A DNA stretch of 7,180 nucleotides from the NCBI GenBank assembly GCA_001828545.1, contig MHYW01000115.1:1-7180 (forward strand), written 5' to 3'. Made by a program: the position numbers and the translations under genes. The notes below the pieces were generated by a model, which did no database searches, had not been told where the DNA came from, and saw only the letters and a list, made by a program, of their open reading frames with translations. How positions within the stretch are numbered: position 1 is the stretch's first letter; each line of letters opens with the position of its first letter. Shown here piece after piece: positions 1 through 5,581 of the stretch. This DNA is from Planctomycetes bacterium RIFCSPHIGHO2_12_FULL_52_36. Its GTDB lineage: Bacteria > Planctomycetota > Brocadiia > Brocadiales > Bathyanammoxibiaceae.

Positions 1-302
1 CAAGGATAGATAAGGAGGTGATGGATGAACTGGTCTACAAGAGGGCTTTAGGTTTTATTGAGCTGGCCCTGGAACTCTCCAACCGAGGACTCATAAGACC
101 CCTGGCTACTCAAGGACACATAACCGGGGTCACGGAAGACAAGCTGGTCTTTGATGCCCAGACCACCATAGGGGGTAGCGGTGGACCAGTCTTTGACCAC
201 GAGGGCAAGGTGATAGGCATAACTTATGGCATATTTACCGGTTTTGCCGGCTCCAACTTTGCCCTCCCTGCGAAGGGGGCACTGTCCCTGCTGACAGATT
301 AG
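1..302 (+). CDS. Trypsin-like serine protease, C-terminal part (5' end outside window)
   Basis: The reading frame is open to the left edge (in-frame codons from base 3), so this is the C-terminal end of a longer protein; the GTG and ATG at 18 and 21 are probably internal. The decisive motif is GGSGGPVFD, with the catalytic serine codon at 177-179 and the oxyanion-hole glycines around it. It is followed by the GKVIGITYG strand and a GSNFALP segment, the usual end of the S1C/trypsin-like fold found in HtrA-type and related proteases. The His and Asp of the triad must lie upstream of the window. The protein stops about 40 residues after the serine, so it carries no C-terminal PDZ domain, unlike classical DegP/HtrA. 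Substrate and location cannot be told from this fragment. It converges on the lipoprotein gene at 400-822, with a dyad between them. Confidence 0.85.
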   Translation, partial: RIDKEVMDELVYKRALGFIELALELSNRGLIRPLATQGHITGVTEDKLVFDAQTTIGGSGGPVFDHEGKVIGITYGIFTGFAGSNFALPAKGALSLLTD

Positions 303-401
303 GGAGTAGGGGATAGGGGATAGCAAACTAGGGGATTAGGGGGTAGCAAGATAAAAGATTGCTACTCCCTACTCCCTATTCCCTGCTCTACCCCCTAGTT
401 T
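302..401. repeat. Heptamer repeats in inverted arrangement, possible bidirectional terminator
   Basis: On the plus strand 302-345 is built of GGGRRTA-type heptamers (GGGAGTA at 302, GGGGATA at 309 and 316, GGGGGTA at 339, with two 8-base units between). On the minus strand 366-401 has the same units (GGGAGTA, GGGAATA). The two blocks face each other: AAACTAGGGG (325-334) pairs with CCCCTAGTTT (392-401), and GTAGCAA (343-349) pairs with TTGCTAC (359-365) around a 9-base A-rich loop. It lies exactly between two convergent genes, so a two-way transcription terminator or mRNA 3'-end structure is a reasonable inference. There is no clean U-tract after the stem. Confidence 0.7.
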
Positions 402-822
402 ATGGTACAATCTCCACAGTAAATCCTCCCCCCCAGATACAGGTCTCGCAGTCTAATTCCCTCCCGGAAAAGGTGCCTTCTATTGTCTTACCAGTTACCT
501 TACCCACCATCTCTGCGGCTATCCTGCAGAGCCTCCAGTGTCCCAGATAGACTACCTGGGCCGTCCCAGTCAGCGTAGTTCCACTCAAGTTTCCGATAAG
601 GAGACAGGCGTATTTTCCATCCGTATCAATAAAGCTCGCCGTCAGGTCTTTCCCTTGCTGGGTCACGTAAAATACAACAGTACCTCCGCCGGGGATATCC
701 CCCAGCAGGTCTTGGCAATTGCGCCCTACTCCCCTCCAATGGCAGGTCCACTGCCCTGAGACATCAGGGGGTTTCGTGCAAGACGAGAGGATTAGGAACG
801 TGCAAAAGAAAAGTCTTTTCAT
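400..822 (-). CDS. Small predicted lipoprotein, Cys-rich beta-type, paralogue of the next gene
   Basis: 140 residues. The N-terminus is a lipoprotein signal peptide: KR, then a hydrophobic stretch, then the lipobox LSSC with Cys15 as the expected lipidated residue. The mature part starts with PDVSGQWT and has short alternating strand-like segments rich in G-T pairs (VTQQGKDLTASF, GKVTGKTIEGTFSG), suggesting a small antiparallel beta-barrel or sandwich; this fold is inference. Non-lipobox cysteines are C27, C36, C73, C99, C125 and C128. C36, C99 and the CETC pair (125/128) are shared with the 909-1343 product; C27 and C73 are unique to this copy and could form an extra disulfide. The ending CETCIWGGGFTVEIVP is nearly the same in both. 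The start ATG at 822 is chosen for the signal peptide; the Shine-Dalgarno is poor. I recognise no named family and give no function. Confidence 0.8.
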   Translation of the reverse strand: MKRLFFCTFLILSSCTKPPDVSGQWTCHWRGVGRNCQDLLGDIPGGGTVVFYVTQQGKDLTASFIDTDGKYACLLIGNLSGTTLTGTAQVVYLGHWRLCRIAAEMVGKVTGKTIEGTFSGRELDCETCIWGGGFTVEIVP

Positions 823-888
823 TCCAACCGCCCATAATTCAATGCCAGGACTCTGGTGAAAGATGGGTACGCCGGGTTAGGGCCAGCA

Positions 889-900
889 CTAAGGCCTTAG
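889..900. other. 12-bp perfect palindrome between the two paralogues
   Basis: CTAAGGCCTTAG is a perfect 12-base palindrome lying just 3' of the stop codon of the minus-strand gene at 909-1343. With no loop it is not a good hairpin; it could be a protein-binding half-site pair or chance. The rest of 823-908 shows no convincing promoter, and the downstream lipoprotein gene 86 bases away is probably co-transcribed. Confidence 0.3.
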
Positions 901-908
901 ACCTTGGT

Positions 909-1343
909 TCAGGGCACAATCTCCGCAGTAAATTCCCCCTCCCAGATGCAGGTCTCACAGTTTAATTCCTTACCCGAGTAGGTCCCTTTTATAACCTTAC
1001 CGACTACCTTACCCACTAACTCTGTGACTACCTTGCAGTTCTCTGGATAGACCCCGTGGACTGTAGCAGTAAGCACGGTTCCATTGACTCTTCCAACGAA
1101 ATGATTCGTCGTCTTCCCATCTGTAAAAGTAGCTGTGAGGTCATCCCCTTGCTGGGTTACGTGGAATACAAAGGTGCCTTCCCTGGGCCCATTCTCCAAC
1201 TGGTTCTGACAGCCATACTCTACCCCCTTAAAGTGAAGGGTCCACTGTCCTGATACGTCGGGGGACTTCAGGGGTTCCTTCTCCTGGGCAAGTACATTCC
1301 ATGACAAAAAGAGGAATAAAATACCTAAGAGAATCTTTCTCAT
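909..1343 (-). CDS. Secreted Cys-conserved protein, paralogue of the lipoprotein at 400-822
   Basis: 144 residues from the ATG at 1341-1343. An upstream GTG/ATG-type extension to 1409 is possible on paper, but it would run through the REP palindromes. The start at 1343 gives a classical signal peptide (RK, then LLGILFLFLSW, then VLA with cleavage before Gln20) and a GAGG Shine-Dalgarno 8 bases upstream. It has Ala-Gln at the cleavage site and no lipobox, so it is probably released to the periplasm or outside. The mature region aligns along its whole length with the lipoprotein; by eye a little over half the residues are identical. Shared are SPDVSGQWT/PPDVSGQWT, VTQQG.DLTA.F, VGKV.GK.I.GT.SG.EL and the CETCIW tail. 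Cysteines C45, C103, C129 and C132 are conserved, compatible with two disulfides or a small metal site. The pair is a tandem duplication. Function is not recognised. Confidence 0.82.
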   Translation of the reverse strand: MRKILLGILFLFLSWNVLAQEKEPLKSPDVSGQWTLHFKGVEYGCQNQLENGPREGTFVFHVTQQGDDLTATFTDGKTTNHFVGRVNGTVLTATVHGVYPENCKVVTELVGKVVGKVIKGTYSGKELNCETCIWEGEFTAEIVP

Positions 1344-1357
1344 TTCTTTGGCCTCAG

Positions 1358-1424
1358 ATGTAGCGTACGAGCTTGCTCGTACGCCTTGTTCAAAAATGCG
1401 TTGGAGCAAGCTCCAACGCTACAT
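1358..1424. repeat. REP-like palindromic pair (two hairpins bounded by TGTAG/CTACA)
   Basis: Two perfect 10-bp hairpins lie head to head. GCGTACGAGC (1363-1372) pairs with GCTCGTACGC (1375-1384) across a TT loop. GCGTTGGAGC (1398-1407) pairs with GCTCCAACGC (1410-1419) across an AA loop. The whole is bounded by ATGTAGCG (1358-1365) and its complement CGCTACAT (1417-1424). Read on opposite strands, both halves start TGTAGCGTNNGAGCTTGCTC and differ at NN with a matching change in the other arm. This is the layout of a bacterial REP/BIME doublet. It lies between hepT and the exported-protein gene and may limit read-through or protect mRNA ends. Confidence 0.8.
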
Positions 1425-1432
1425 TTCATGAA

Positions 1433-1864
1433 CTATGATTTGTATTCCTTTAATACTTCATTAATCCTGGAAGAAAAAGCGCCCCAAACATCAAAGACCT
1501 TGTCAGTTAATCTCTTAAGGTGCTCCTCGTCAAGCATAAATCCATACGAGTGGATAAAGAAGTGTCTGAAGGCGAGGTATTCTCTTAATTCATCAGCCAA
1601 TTTGTCTGTTATTAGGCCTTGAGTCACTGAAACATCCAGGAGTTCTTTGTGCTAGGTCTCGGACCTATGTATCTTAATCCCCCTTGATTTCAAGACTTGC
1701 TTAAGAATGTTTTCTATTCCGTTGTAAATATTAAGGAGAAATGTTGCTATAGCTGCTAACTCTACATTTGTCTTTTTCTCCACGAAGAGTACAGTCTTTA
1801 AGTCTTTTTGTGTCCTTAGTACATTTTCTATTTCCGCCTCTACCCTCCTTTTCAAATCAACCAT
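1433..1864 (-). pseudogene. hepT: HepT-type HEPN RNase toxin interrupted by an in-frame amber codon
   Basis: A single frame spans 144 codons including the terminal stop, which is normal HepT length, but codon 71 (1652-1654) is TAG. Part one (residues 1-70) ends KIHRSET; part two continues in the same frame with HKELLDVSV. In HepT proteins this spot is typically a Trp before H-K/D-x-L-L (SxxWHxxLL), so a single TGG-to-TAG change explains the break. The catalytic HEPN motif R-x4-H-x-Y is intact downstream as RHFFIHSY (R100, H105, Y107 of the joined protein). In characterised HepT/MntA pairs the Tyr of this motif is AMPylated by the antitoxin. The ATG at 1862-1864 overlaps the antitoxin gene by 8 bases, which is the usual operon layout. 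A GTG at 1625-1627 could restart the second half, but there is no good Shine-Dalgarno. Probably inactive unless the stop is read through or is a sequencing error. Confidence 0.85.
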
Positions 1865-2126
1865 ATATTTTTACACCGTCTTCTTCTACGAGTTCGTTAA
1901 ACATAGTCCTTTTTGAGAGGTCTATAAGGTCAACATTTTTGGTCATACTCTTTATGAGTTCTGCATAAAACTTAAAAAATAATTCTGGTTTAAGCCCTTT
2001 TATGCCAATGTCAATATCTTCAGCCTCTCCATCTGGTTCAATAGAAGAACCAAAAAGAAAGGCTACAGAGGCACCATATCTTCGGCAGAGACTAATAATT
2101 ATTTGCTTTTCGGTATCAGTGATCAT
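1857..2126 (-). CDS. mntA: MntA-type minimal nucleotidyltransferase antitoxin
   Basis: 89 residues, the normal size for a minimal nucleotidyltransferase of the HEPN/MNT toxin-antitoxin class. The polymerase-beta-type active site is visible: FLFGSS (G26, S27), the two metal-binding aspartates in EDIDIG (D38, D40), and a third carboxylate in NVDLIDL (D66). In the studied HepT/MntA pairs this enzyme transfers AMP from ATP to the Tyr of the toxin's R-x4-H-x-Y motif and so neutralises it. The ATG start at 2124-2126 follows the expected helix start TDTEKQIIISLC; the ribosome site is weak (AGG about 9 bases upstream). It has its own promoter at 2147-2175. The TGA stop overlaps the start of hepT by 8 bases, implying coupled translation. 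The gene is clearly more AT-rich than the ATPase next to it, as is common for horizontally moved toxin-antitoxin modules. It appears intact although its partner is broken. Confidence 0.87.
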   Translation of the reverse strand: MITDTEKQIIISLCRRYGASVAFLFGSSIEPDGEAEDIDIGIKGLKPELFFKFYAELIKSMTKNVDLIDLSKRTMFNELVEEDGVKIYG

Positions 2127-2146
2127 ATTTAGACCTGGAAAAAAGG

Positions 2147-2175
2147 ATTCTAGTAAATAGGGAAGGGAGTTTCAA
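2147..2175 (-). promoter_or_regulatory. Candidate sigma70-type promoter for mntA-hepT
   Basis: On the minus strand TTGAAA (2175-2170) is followed after exactly 17 bases by TAGAAT (2152-2147); each box matches the consensus at 5 of 6 positions. Transcription would begin near 2140, leaving a short leader of roughly 14 bases before the mntA ATG. It lies between the stop of the ATPase gene and mntA, so the toxin-antitoxin pair has an independent start. Confidence 0.6.
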
Positions 2176-2211
2176 TCCCATTTTTGATTACCCACATAGC
2201 CATTAGACCTG

Positions 2212-4389
2212 CTATGCACCATACCTCAGCAACCTCAGCCCATTAAAGATGACCAGGAGAGAGGCCCCCATGTCGGCACCTACGGCCATCCAGAGGGTGG
2301 CCTTGCCCACTGCGGCCAGGCCGAGGAAGACGGCCTTTACCCCAATGGCAAAGACAATGTTTTGTTTTATCACCCCCAGGGTCTCCCTGCTCAGCCCCAG
2401 GGCAAAGGGTATCCTGGTGAGGTCATCGGTCATGAGGGCAATATCGGCCGTCTCCAGGGCGGTATCCGTCCCTGCCGTACCCATGGCAATACCTATCGTG
2501 GCAGCGGCCAGGGCGGGGGCGTCGTTTACCCCATCACCTACCATAGCCGTCCTTCCATAATTCTTGGTCAAGTGCCGTACCGCCTCCACCTTGTCCTCGG
2601 GAGAAAGCTCTGCCTGGTATTCTTCTACCTCCAGTTTCCCGGCTATGGCCTGGGCCGTGCCCTTGTTATCTCCCGTAAGCATGACTATCTTCTTGATACC
2701 CTTCTCCCTTAATGCCACCAGGGTGGGTTTGCTGAGGGGCCTTACCTCGTCGGCCACGGTAATAGTCCCCAATAGCTTATCTCCGCAACCTATCAGCATG
2801 ACTGTCTTTCCCTGGGACTGGAGCACGGAGAGGAGGCGCTCCGCCTTTGCCGTAGATATCCCCAGTTCTCTAAATAACTTCAGGTTTCCAATGTGGTAAT
2901 CTATTCCCTGTATCCTGGCCGTGGCCCCTTTTCCTGGGATGGTCTTGTAGTCTGTAACCTCTAATAACTCCAGTCCCTCTTTCCTGGTCCTTCGGAGTAT
3001 GGCCCCGGCTAGATGATGTTCTGAGCGGGCCTCCACGGATGCGGCCATCCGGAGGAGTTCGTCGTGTGATAATGTAGGGGCGTATTGCGATACGCCCGCA
3101 TCAAAGGGTATGACGTCAATTACCTCTGGCACGCCCTTAGTGAGGGTGCCTGTCTTGTCAAAGGCTATGGCCTCCAGTCGGCCGGCCTCCTCCAGGTGGA
3201 CGCCGCCTTTAATGAGGACGCCGTGCTGGGCGGCGCAGGTTATGCCGGAGAGGAGGCTTACCGGGGTGGCTATCACCAGGGCGCAGGGGCAGGATATTAC
3301 CAGGAAGACCAGTCCCATGTAGAGCCACGGGATGAACTCTGCCCCCAGGAAGGCCCAGGGTACGGTTGCGACCAGAAAGGCCGTGCCTATGACGATGGGT
3401 GTGTATATCCTGGCAAACCTGTCTACAAAACTCTGGTAGGGGGCCTTCTGGGCCTGGCACTCCTCTACGAGATGGATTATGCGGGACAAGGTGGTGTCTT
3501 TGGCCAGGTGGGTTACCCTTACCTCCAGTACCCCTTCCCTGTTGATGGTCCCAGCGAAGACCTCACAGCCTACGTACTTTTCCACAGGGATGGACTCCCC
3601 TGTGATTGGGGCCTGGTTCACGGTGGAATAGCCTTCCACTACCATTCCATCAAGAGGTATCTTTTCGGAAGGTCTGACAATCAGGGTATCTCCCAGTTGG
3701 ACCTCGTTAACAGGCAGGGTTACCTCTTTCTTTGATGGGGGTCCGCCTGAGACGGAGGCTACTTCCCGCCTTACCAGGGCCTCCTGCGGGGTCAGGGTCA
3801 TGAGCGAGCTTAGGGTGTTCCTTGCCCTGTCCAGGCTATAAGTCTCCAGGAGTTGGGCCAGGGAGAAGAGGGCAATCACTGTGGCCGCCTCTCCCCACTC
3901 CCCGATGGCCGCCGCCCCAATGACTGCTATGCCCATCAGGGTGTTCATGTCAAGGGAGAGGCCCTTTGCCGCCAGGAATCCCTTGTAGAAAATCCTTGGT
4001 CCGCCCGTGAGCATGGCAATCAGGTATATGGGTATGGTTATCTCTCCTGGAAGGCCCTTAAAGGCTAAGGCCAGTCCTGCCAGTGCGAACAGTCCGGAGA
4101 GGCTGGTGAGGACTAGTTGTCTCCGTCTCCCCCAGTCTGCCTCTTTAGGTACCCAGGTCTCAAGCAAGGTGGCCTCAAACCCTGTCTCCTGTATCCGTCC
4201 CAGGATTTCTTTGAGGTCTATCAGACTGCTGTCATACCTTACCTTTACCTCCTGGGAGAGGAGGAGCGTGTCCAGATGGAGTATACCTTTGAGGCCCGAG
4301 AGCTTCTTCTTGATAAGGTGGGCTTCTTCCTGACAGTCCATGGCAGGCACCTTCAGGGTAACCAGATTTTCTTTTGGGTTATCAGGCAT
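2212..4389 (-). CDS. zntA: Zinc/cadmium/lead-exporting P1B-type ATPase (ZntA/CadA family)
   Basis: 725 residues, full length for the family. It pumps divalent soft metals out of the cytoplasm at the cost of ATP. Domains in order: an N-terminal HMA-like metal domain (about 10-75) with MDCQEE (C19) in place of the usual CxxC; membrane helices from about 92; the actuator domain with TGES (263-266); the CPC transport motif (C367, P368, C369) in a membrane helix; the phosphorylation site DKTGT (D411); the nucleotide domain SEHH (456-459); then TGDN (572-575) and GDGVND (618-623). K685 in the penultimate helix and D706 in the last (GADMGAS) match the Lys and Asp that mark the Zn/Cd/Pb subgroup P1B-2 rather than copper pumps. 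Odd points: the normal SEHP is SEHH, and the HMA domain has one Cys plus acids. The start ATG at 4387-4389 has a weak ribosome site but follows a strong promoter. It forms its own transcription unit. Confidence 0.95.
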   Translation of the reverse strand: MPDNPKENLVTLKVPAMDCQEEAHLIKKKLSGLKGILHLDTLLLSQEVKVRYDSSLIDLKEILGRIQETGFEATLLETWVPKEADWGRRRQLVLTSLSGLFALAGLALAFKGLPGEITIPIYLIAMLTGGPRIFYKGFLAAKGLSLDMNTLMGIAVIGAAAIGEWGEAATVIALFSLAQLLETYSLDRARNTLSSLMTLTPQEALVRREVASVSGGPPSKKEVTLPVNEVQLGDTLIVRPSEKIPLDGMVVEGYSTVNQAPITGESIPVEKYVGCEVFAGTINREGVLEVRVTHLAKDTTLSRIIHLVEECQAQKAPYQSFVDRFARIYTPIVIGTAFLVATVPWAFLGAEFIPWLYMGLVFLVISCPCALVIATPVSLLSGITCAAQHGVLIKGGVHLEEAGRLEAIAFDKTGTLTKGVPEVIDVIPFDAGVSQYAPTLSHDELLRMAASVEARSEHHLAGAILRRTRKEGLELLEVTDYKTIPGKGATARIQGIDYHIGNLKLFRELGISTAKAERLLSVLQSQGKTVMLIGCGDKLLGTITVADEVRPLSKPTLVALREKGIKKIVMLTGDNKGTAQAIAGKLEVEEYQAELSPEDKVEAVRHLTKNYGRTAMVGDGVNDAPALAAATIGIAMGTAGTDTALETADIALMTDDLTRIPFALGLSRETLGVIKQNIVFAIGVKAVFLGLAAVGKATLWMAVGADMGASLLVIFNGLRLLRYGA

Positions 4390-4426
4390 GGTGGGCAGGG
4401 TCTAAAGTTCGCACAGTCGTTTAAGC

Positions 4427-4455
4427 ATAATAGCAACACGTGCGCTTGTGGTCAA
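4427..4455 (-). promoter_or_regulatory. Strong candidate sigma70-type promoter for the metal ATPase
   Basis: On the minus strand TTGACC (4455-4450) and TATTAT (4432-4427) are separated by 17 bases, each 5 of 6 to consensus. The expected start near 4420 leaves a leader of about 30 bases. The 17-base spacing is normal, so it lacks the long 19-20-base spacer that MerR-family regulators such as ZntR need. The spacer contains CACGTG, a short palindrome of unknown meaning. If the gene is metal-induced, an ArsR/SmtB-type repressor would be more compatible, but no clear operator is seen. Confidence 0.65.
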
Positions 4456-4489
4456 GGGACTTCCGATGGGGAGTGGAAATTAGGGGCGA

Positions 4490-4579
4490 GGGAGTAGGGT
4501 GTAGGGAGTAGGGACTAGTGAGAATAAAGAATACAGAATCCAGTAGTCAGAATTCAGAATATTCTGTATTCCGAATTCT
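4490..4579. repeat. Two adjoining 7-bp-period degenerate repeat blocks plus a dyad
   Basis: Block one is four heptamers: GGGAGTA (4490), GGGTGTA (4497), GGGAGTA (4504), GGGACTA (4511). After three bases block two begins at 4521 with AGAATAA, AGAATAC, AGAATCC, AGTAGTC, AGAATTC, AGAATAT, all in 7-base register. It then turns into its own complement: GAATACAGAAT (4529-4539) pairs with ATTCTGTATTC (4561-4571), and AGAATTC (4549-4555) can pair with GAATTCT (4573-4579). The block lies directly 3' of the aminopropyltransferase stop and may serve as its mRNA 3' structure. The GGGAGTA units are the same kind as at 302-401. Confidence 0.75.
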
Positions 4580-5441
4580 AGTTCTCGCCCCCTGGGAGAG
4601 TGAACATGTGGTTGTGTTTCATGCCGTCGTAGTACCGCAACGCCGGCGCTAAATTCCTGGCCTGTAGGATTTTATCCACCTCTATGCTTGCAATCTGTGA
4701 TACGTCAATGGTGTCATTGGCTACAATAAAGCCCCACGTTGCCCAAAACGATGGGACGAAAGAGGCGTACAAGTTCACGTGTAGGAAGATACGCCGGAGG
4801 GCCTTGTGTATTGTTACATGGTTGGCACAATCCAGACCCGATAGCTCCATTGCCTGAACCACCAGTAGACCTGGGGCTGTCAGACGCCGTTTGACTGCGC
4901 GATAAAAGTCCTCCGTGTAGAGTGTTAGTGCTGGTCCCTCCTCCTGGGCGTCGCCGCAGTCAACAATGATACAGTCAAACCGCTCCTTTGTTTTAGCGAT
5001 GAAGTCTTTCCCATCTGCGAAGACCAGTTCCAGACGGGGGTCCTGGAACGCCCCCTGATGCCACTCCGGTAAAAACTTCTTACACTGCTCAACTAACGCG
5101 GCGTCTATATCTACCATAACTACACGCTCTATAGTCGGATGCCGAAAGACCTCCCTGATTACCGCCCCTTCCCCCCCTCCAATGACTAATACCCTGTGCG
5201 GTCCAGGATGGGCAATCAGCCCGGGATGGACGAGGCTTTCATGATAGATGTACTCGTCCTCTTGTGCCGATTGGGTTGAACCGTCTGTAACTAACATCTT
5301 CCCATATTCTTCCGTCACAAAGATGGCTACATCCTGAAACTTCGTCTGTCCCCGGAAGAGCACTTTGTCTATGGCATACCTATGCTGTTCATCCCATGGT
5401 CTGATTTCATCGCACCGTAACATGTCTGGGAGGGCCTTCAT
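4578..5441 (-). CDS. speE: Polyamine aminopropyltransferase (spermidine/thermospermine synthase family)
   Basis: 287 residues, normal for SpeE. The enzyme transfers an aminopropyl group from decarboxylated S-adenosylmethionine to a polyamine such as putrescine or spermidine, in the cytoplasm. An N-terminal beta domain (1-50) is followed by the substrate-site segment DGSTQSAQEDEYIYHESLVHP (53-73; Q57, D62, E63, Y66, H67). Next come the nucleotide-binding glycine loop GGGEG (88-92), the acidic strand end VDID (D111, D113), ADG (142-144), and the catalytic region VDCGD (D161, D164), where typical spermidine synthases have DSTDP. It ends RYYDGMKHNHMFTLP as the family does. The QSAQEDEYIYHESLVHP wording is closer to thermospermine synthase (ACL5)-like enzymes than to classical spermidine synthase (QLTxxDE), so the product is uncertain. 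Start: ATG at 5439-5441, with AAGGAG 7 bases upstream. No speD or other polyamine gene lies nearby; it is monocistronic with its own promoter. Confidence 0.92.
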   Translation of the reverse strand: MKALPDMLRCDEIRPWDEQHRYAIDKVLFRGQTKFQDVAIFVTEEYGKMLVTDGSTQSAQEDEYIYHESLVHPGLIAHPGPHRVLVIGGGEGAVIREVFRHPTIERVVMVDIDAALVEQCKKFLPEWHQGAFQDPRLELVFADGKDFIAKTKERFDCIIVDCGDAQEEGPALTLYTEDFYRAVKRRLTAPGLLVVQAMELSGLDCANHVTIHKALRRIFLHVNLYASFVPSFWATWGFIVANDTIDVSQIASIEVDKILQARNLAPALRYYDGMKHNHMFTLPGGEN

Positions 5442-5483
5442 TAAGATTCTCCTTTTGATGGATAGTCCAACCCGACTCTATTT

Positions 5484-5512
5484 TTTTTACTATTTAGACA
5501 TGCCCTTGTCAA
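5484..5512 (-). promoter_or_regulatory. Candidate sigma70-type promoter for speE
   Basis: On the minus strand a perfect TTGACA (5512-5507) is followed after 17 bases by TAAAAA (5489-5484), 4 of 6 to the -10 consensus. A start near 5476 would give a leader of about 35 bases carrying the AAGGAG ribosome site. No attenuator or upstream ORF is visible in that leader. Confidence 0.55.
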
Positions 5513-5529
5513 CTAGAAAGGCAGACACG

Positions 5530-5556
5530 TAGGGGCGACCCGGCGGGTCGCCCCTA
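5530..5556. repeat. Perfect 12-bp-arm palindrome, GTAGGGGCGACC family
   Basis: TAGGGGCGACCC (5530-5541) and GGGTCGCCCCTA (5545-5556) are exact complements around a GGC loop. It lies upstream of both divergent genes, just outside the speE promoter. A diverged relative is at 5658-5694. Short intergenic palindromes starting (G)TAGGGGCG are dispersed in many environmental bacterial genomes; calling this one a mobile or REP-type element is inference. Confidence 0.75.
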
Positions 5557-5581
5557 TAGCACAAAATTCACAAATATATAC

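Noticed and set aside
538..759. Plus-strand frames over the lipoprotein and its paralogue (also 1056-1253)
   Set aside because: Both are antisense to genes supported by signal peptides and by conservation between the paralogues.
1344..1409. N-terminal extension of the exported paralogue to 1409
   Set aside because: The extra 22 codons run through the REP hairpins and would bury the signal peptide; ATG 1343 has a GAGG site and gives a normal signal peptide.
1386..1622. 78-codon plus-strand frame over hepT
   Set aside because: It is antisense to the HepT coding sequence, which has the recognisable R-x4-H-x-Y motif, and it starts inside a REP hairpin.
2164..2178. CRISPR-repeat-like GTTTCAATCCC (complement ending ATTGAAAC)
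   Set aside because: Only one copy is present with no spacers; the TTGAAA part is better explained as the -35 box of the mntA promoter.
2195..2216. Hairpin CATAGC/GCTATG overlapping the ATPase stop codon as a terminator
   Set aside because: The stem is only 6 bp with a 10-base loop and is not followed by a U-tract on the minus strand.
3085..3735. 216-codon plus-strand open frame antisense to the metal ATPase
   Set aside because: It is a shadow of a strongly supported P1B ATPase with all catalytic motifs; its protein is a low-complexity G/Y/D-rich string without a ribosome site or domains.
4427..4455. MerR/ZntR-type operator at the metal ATPase promoter
   Set aside because: The -35 to -10 spacing is 17 bases rather than 19-20, and no long dyad fills the spacer.
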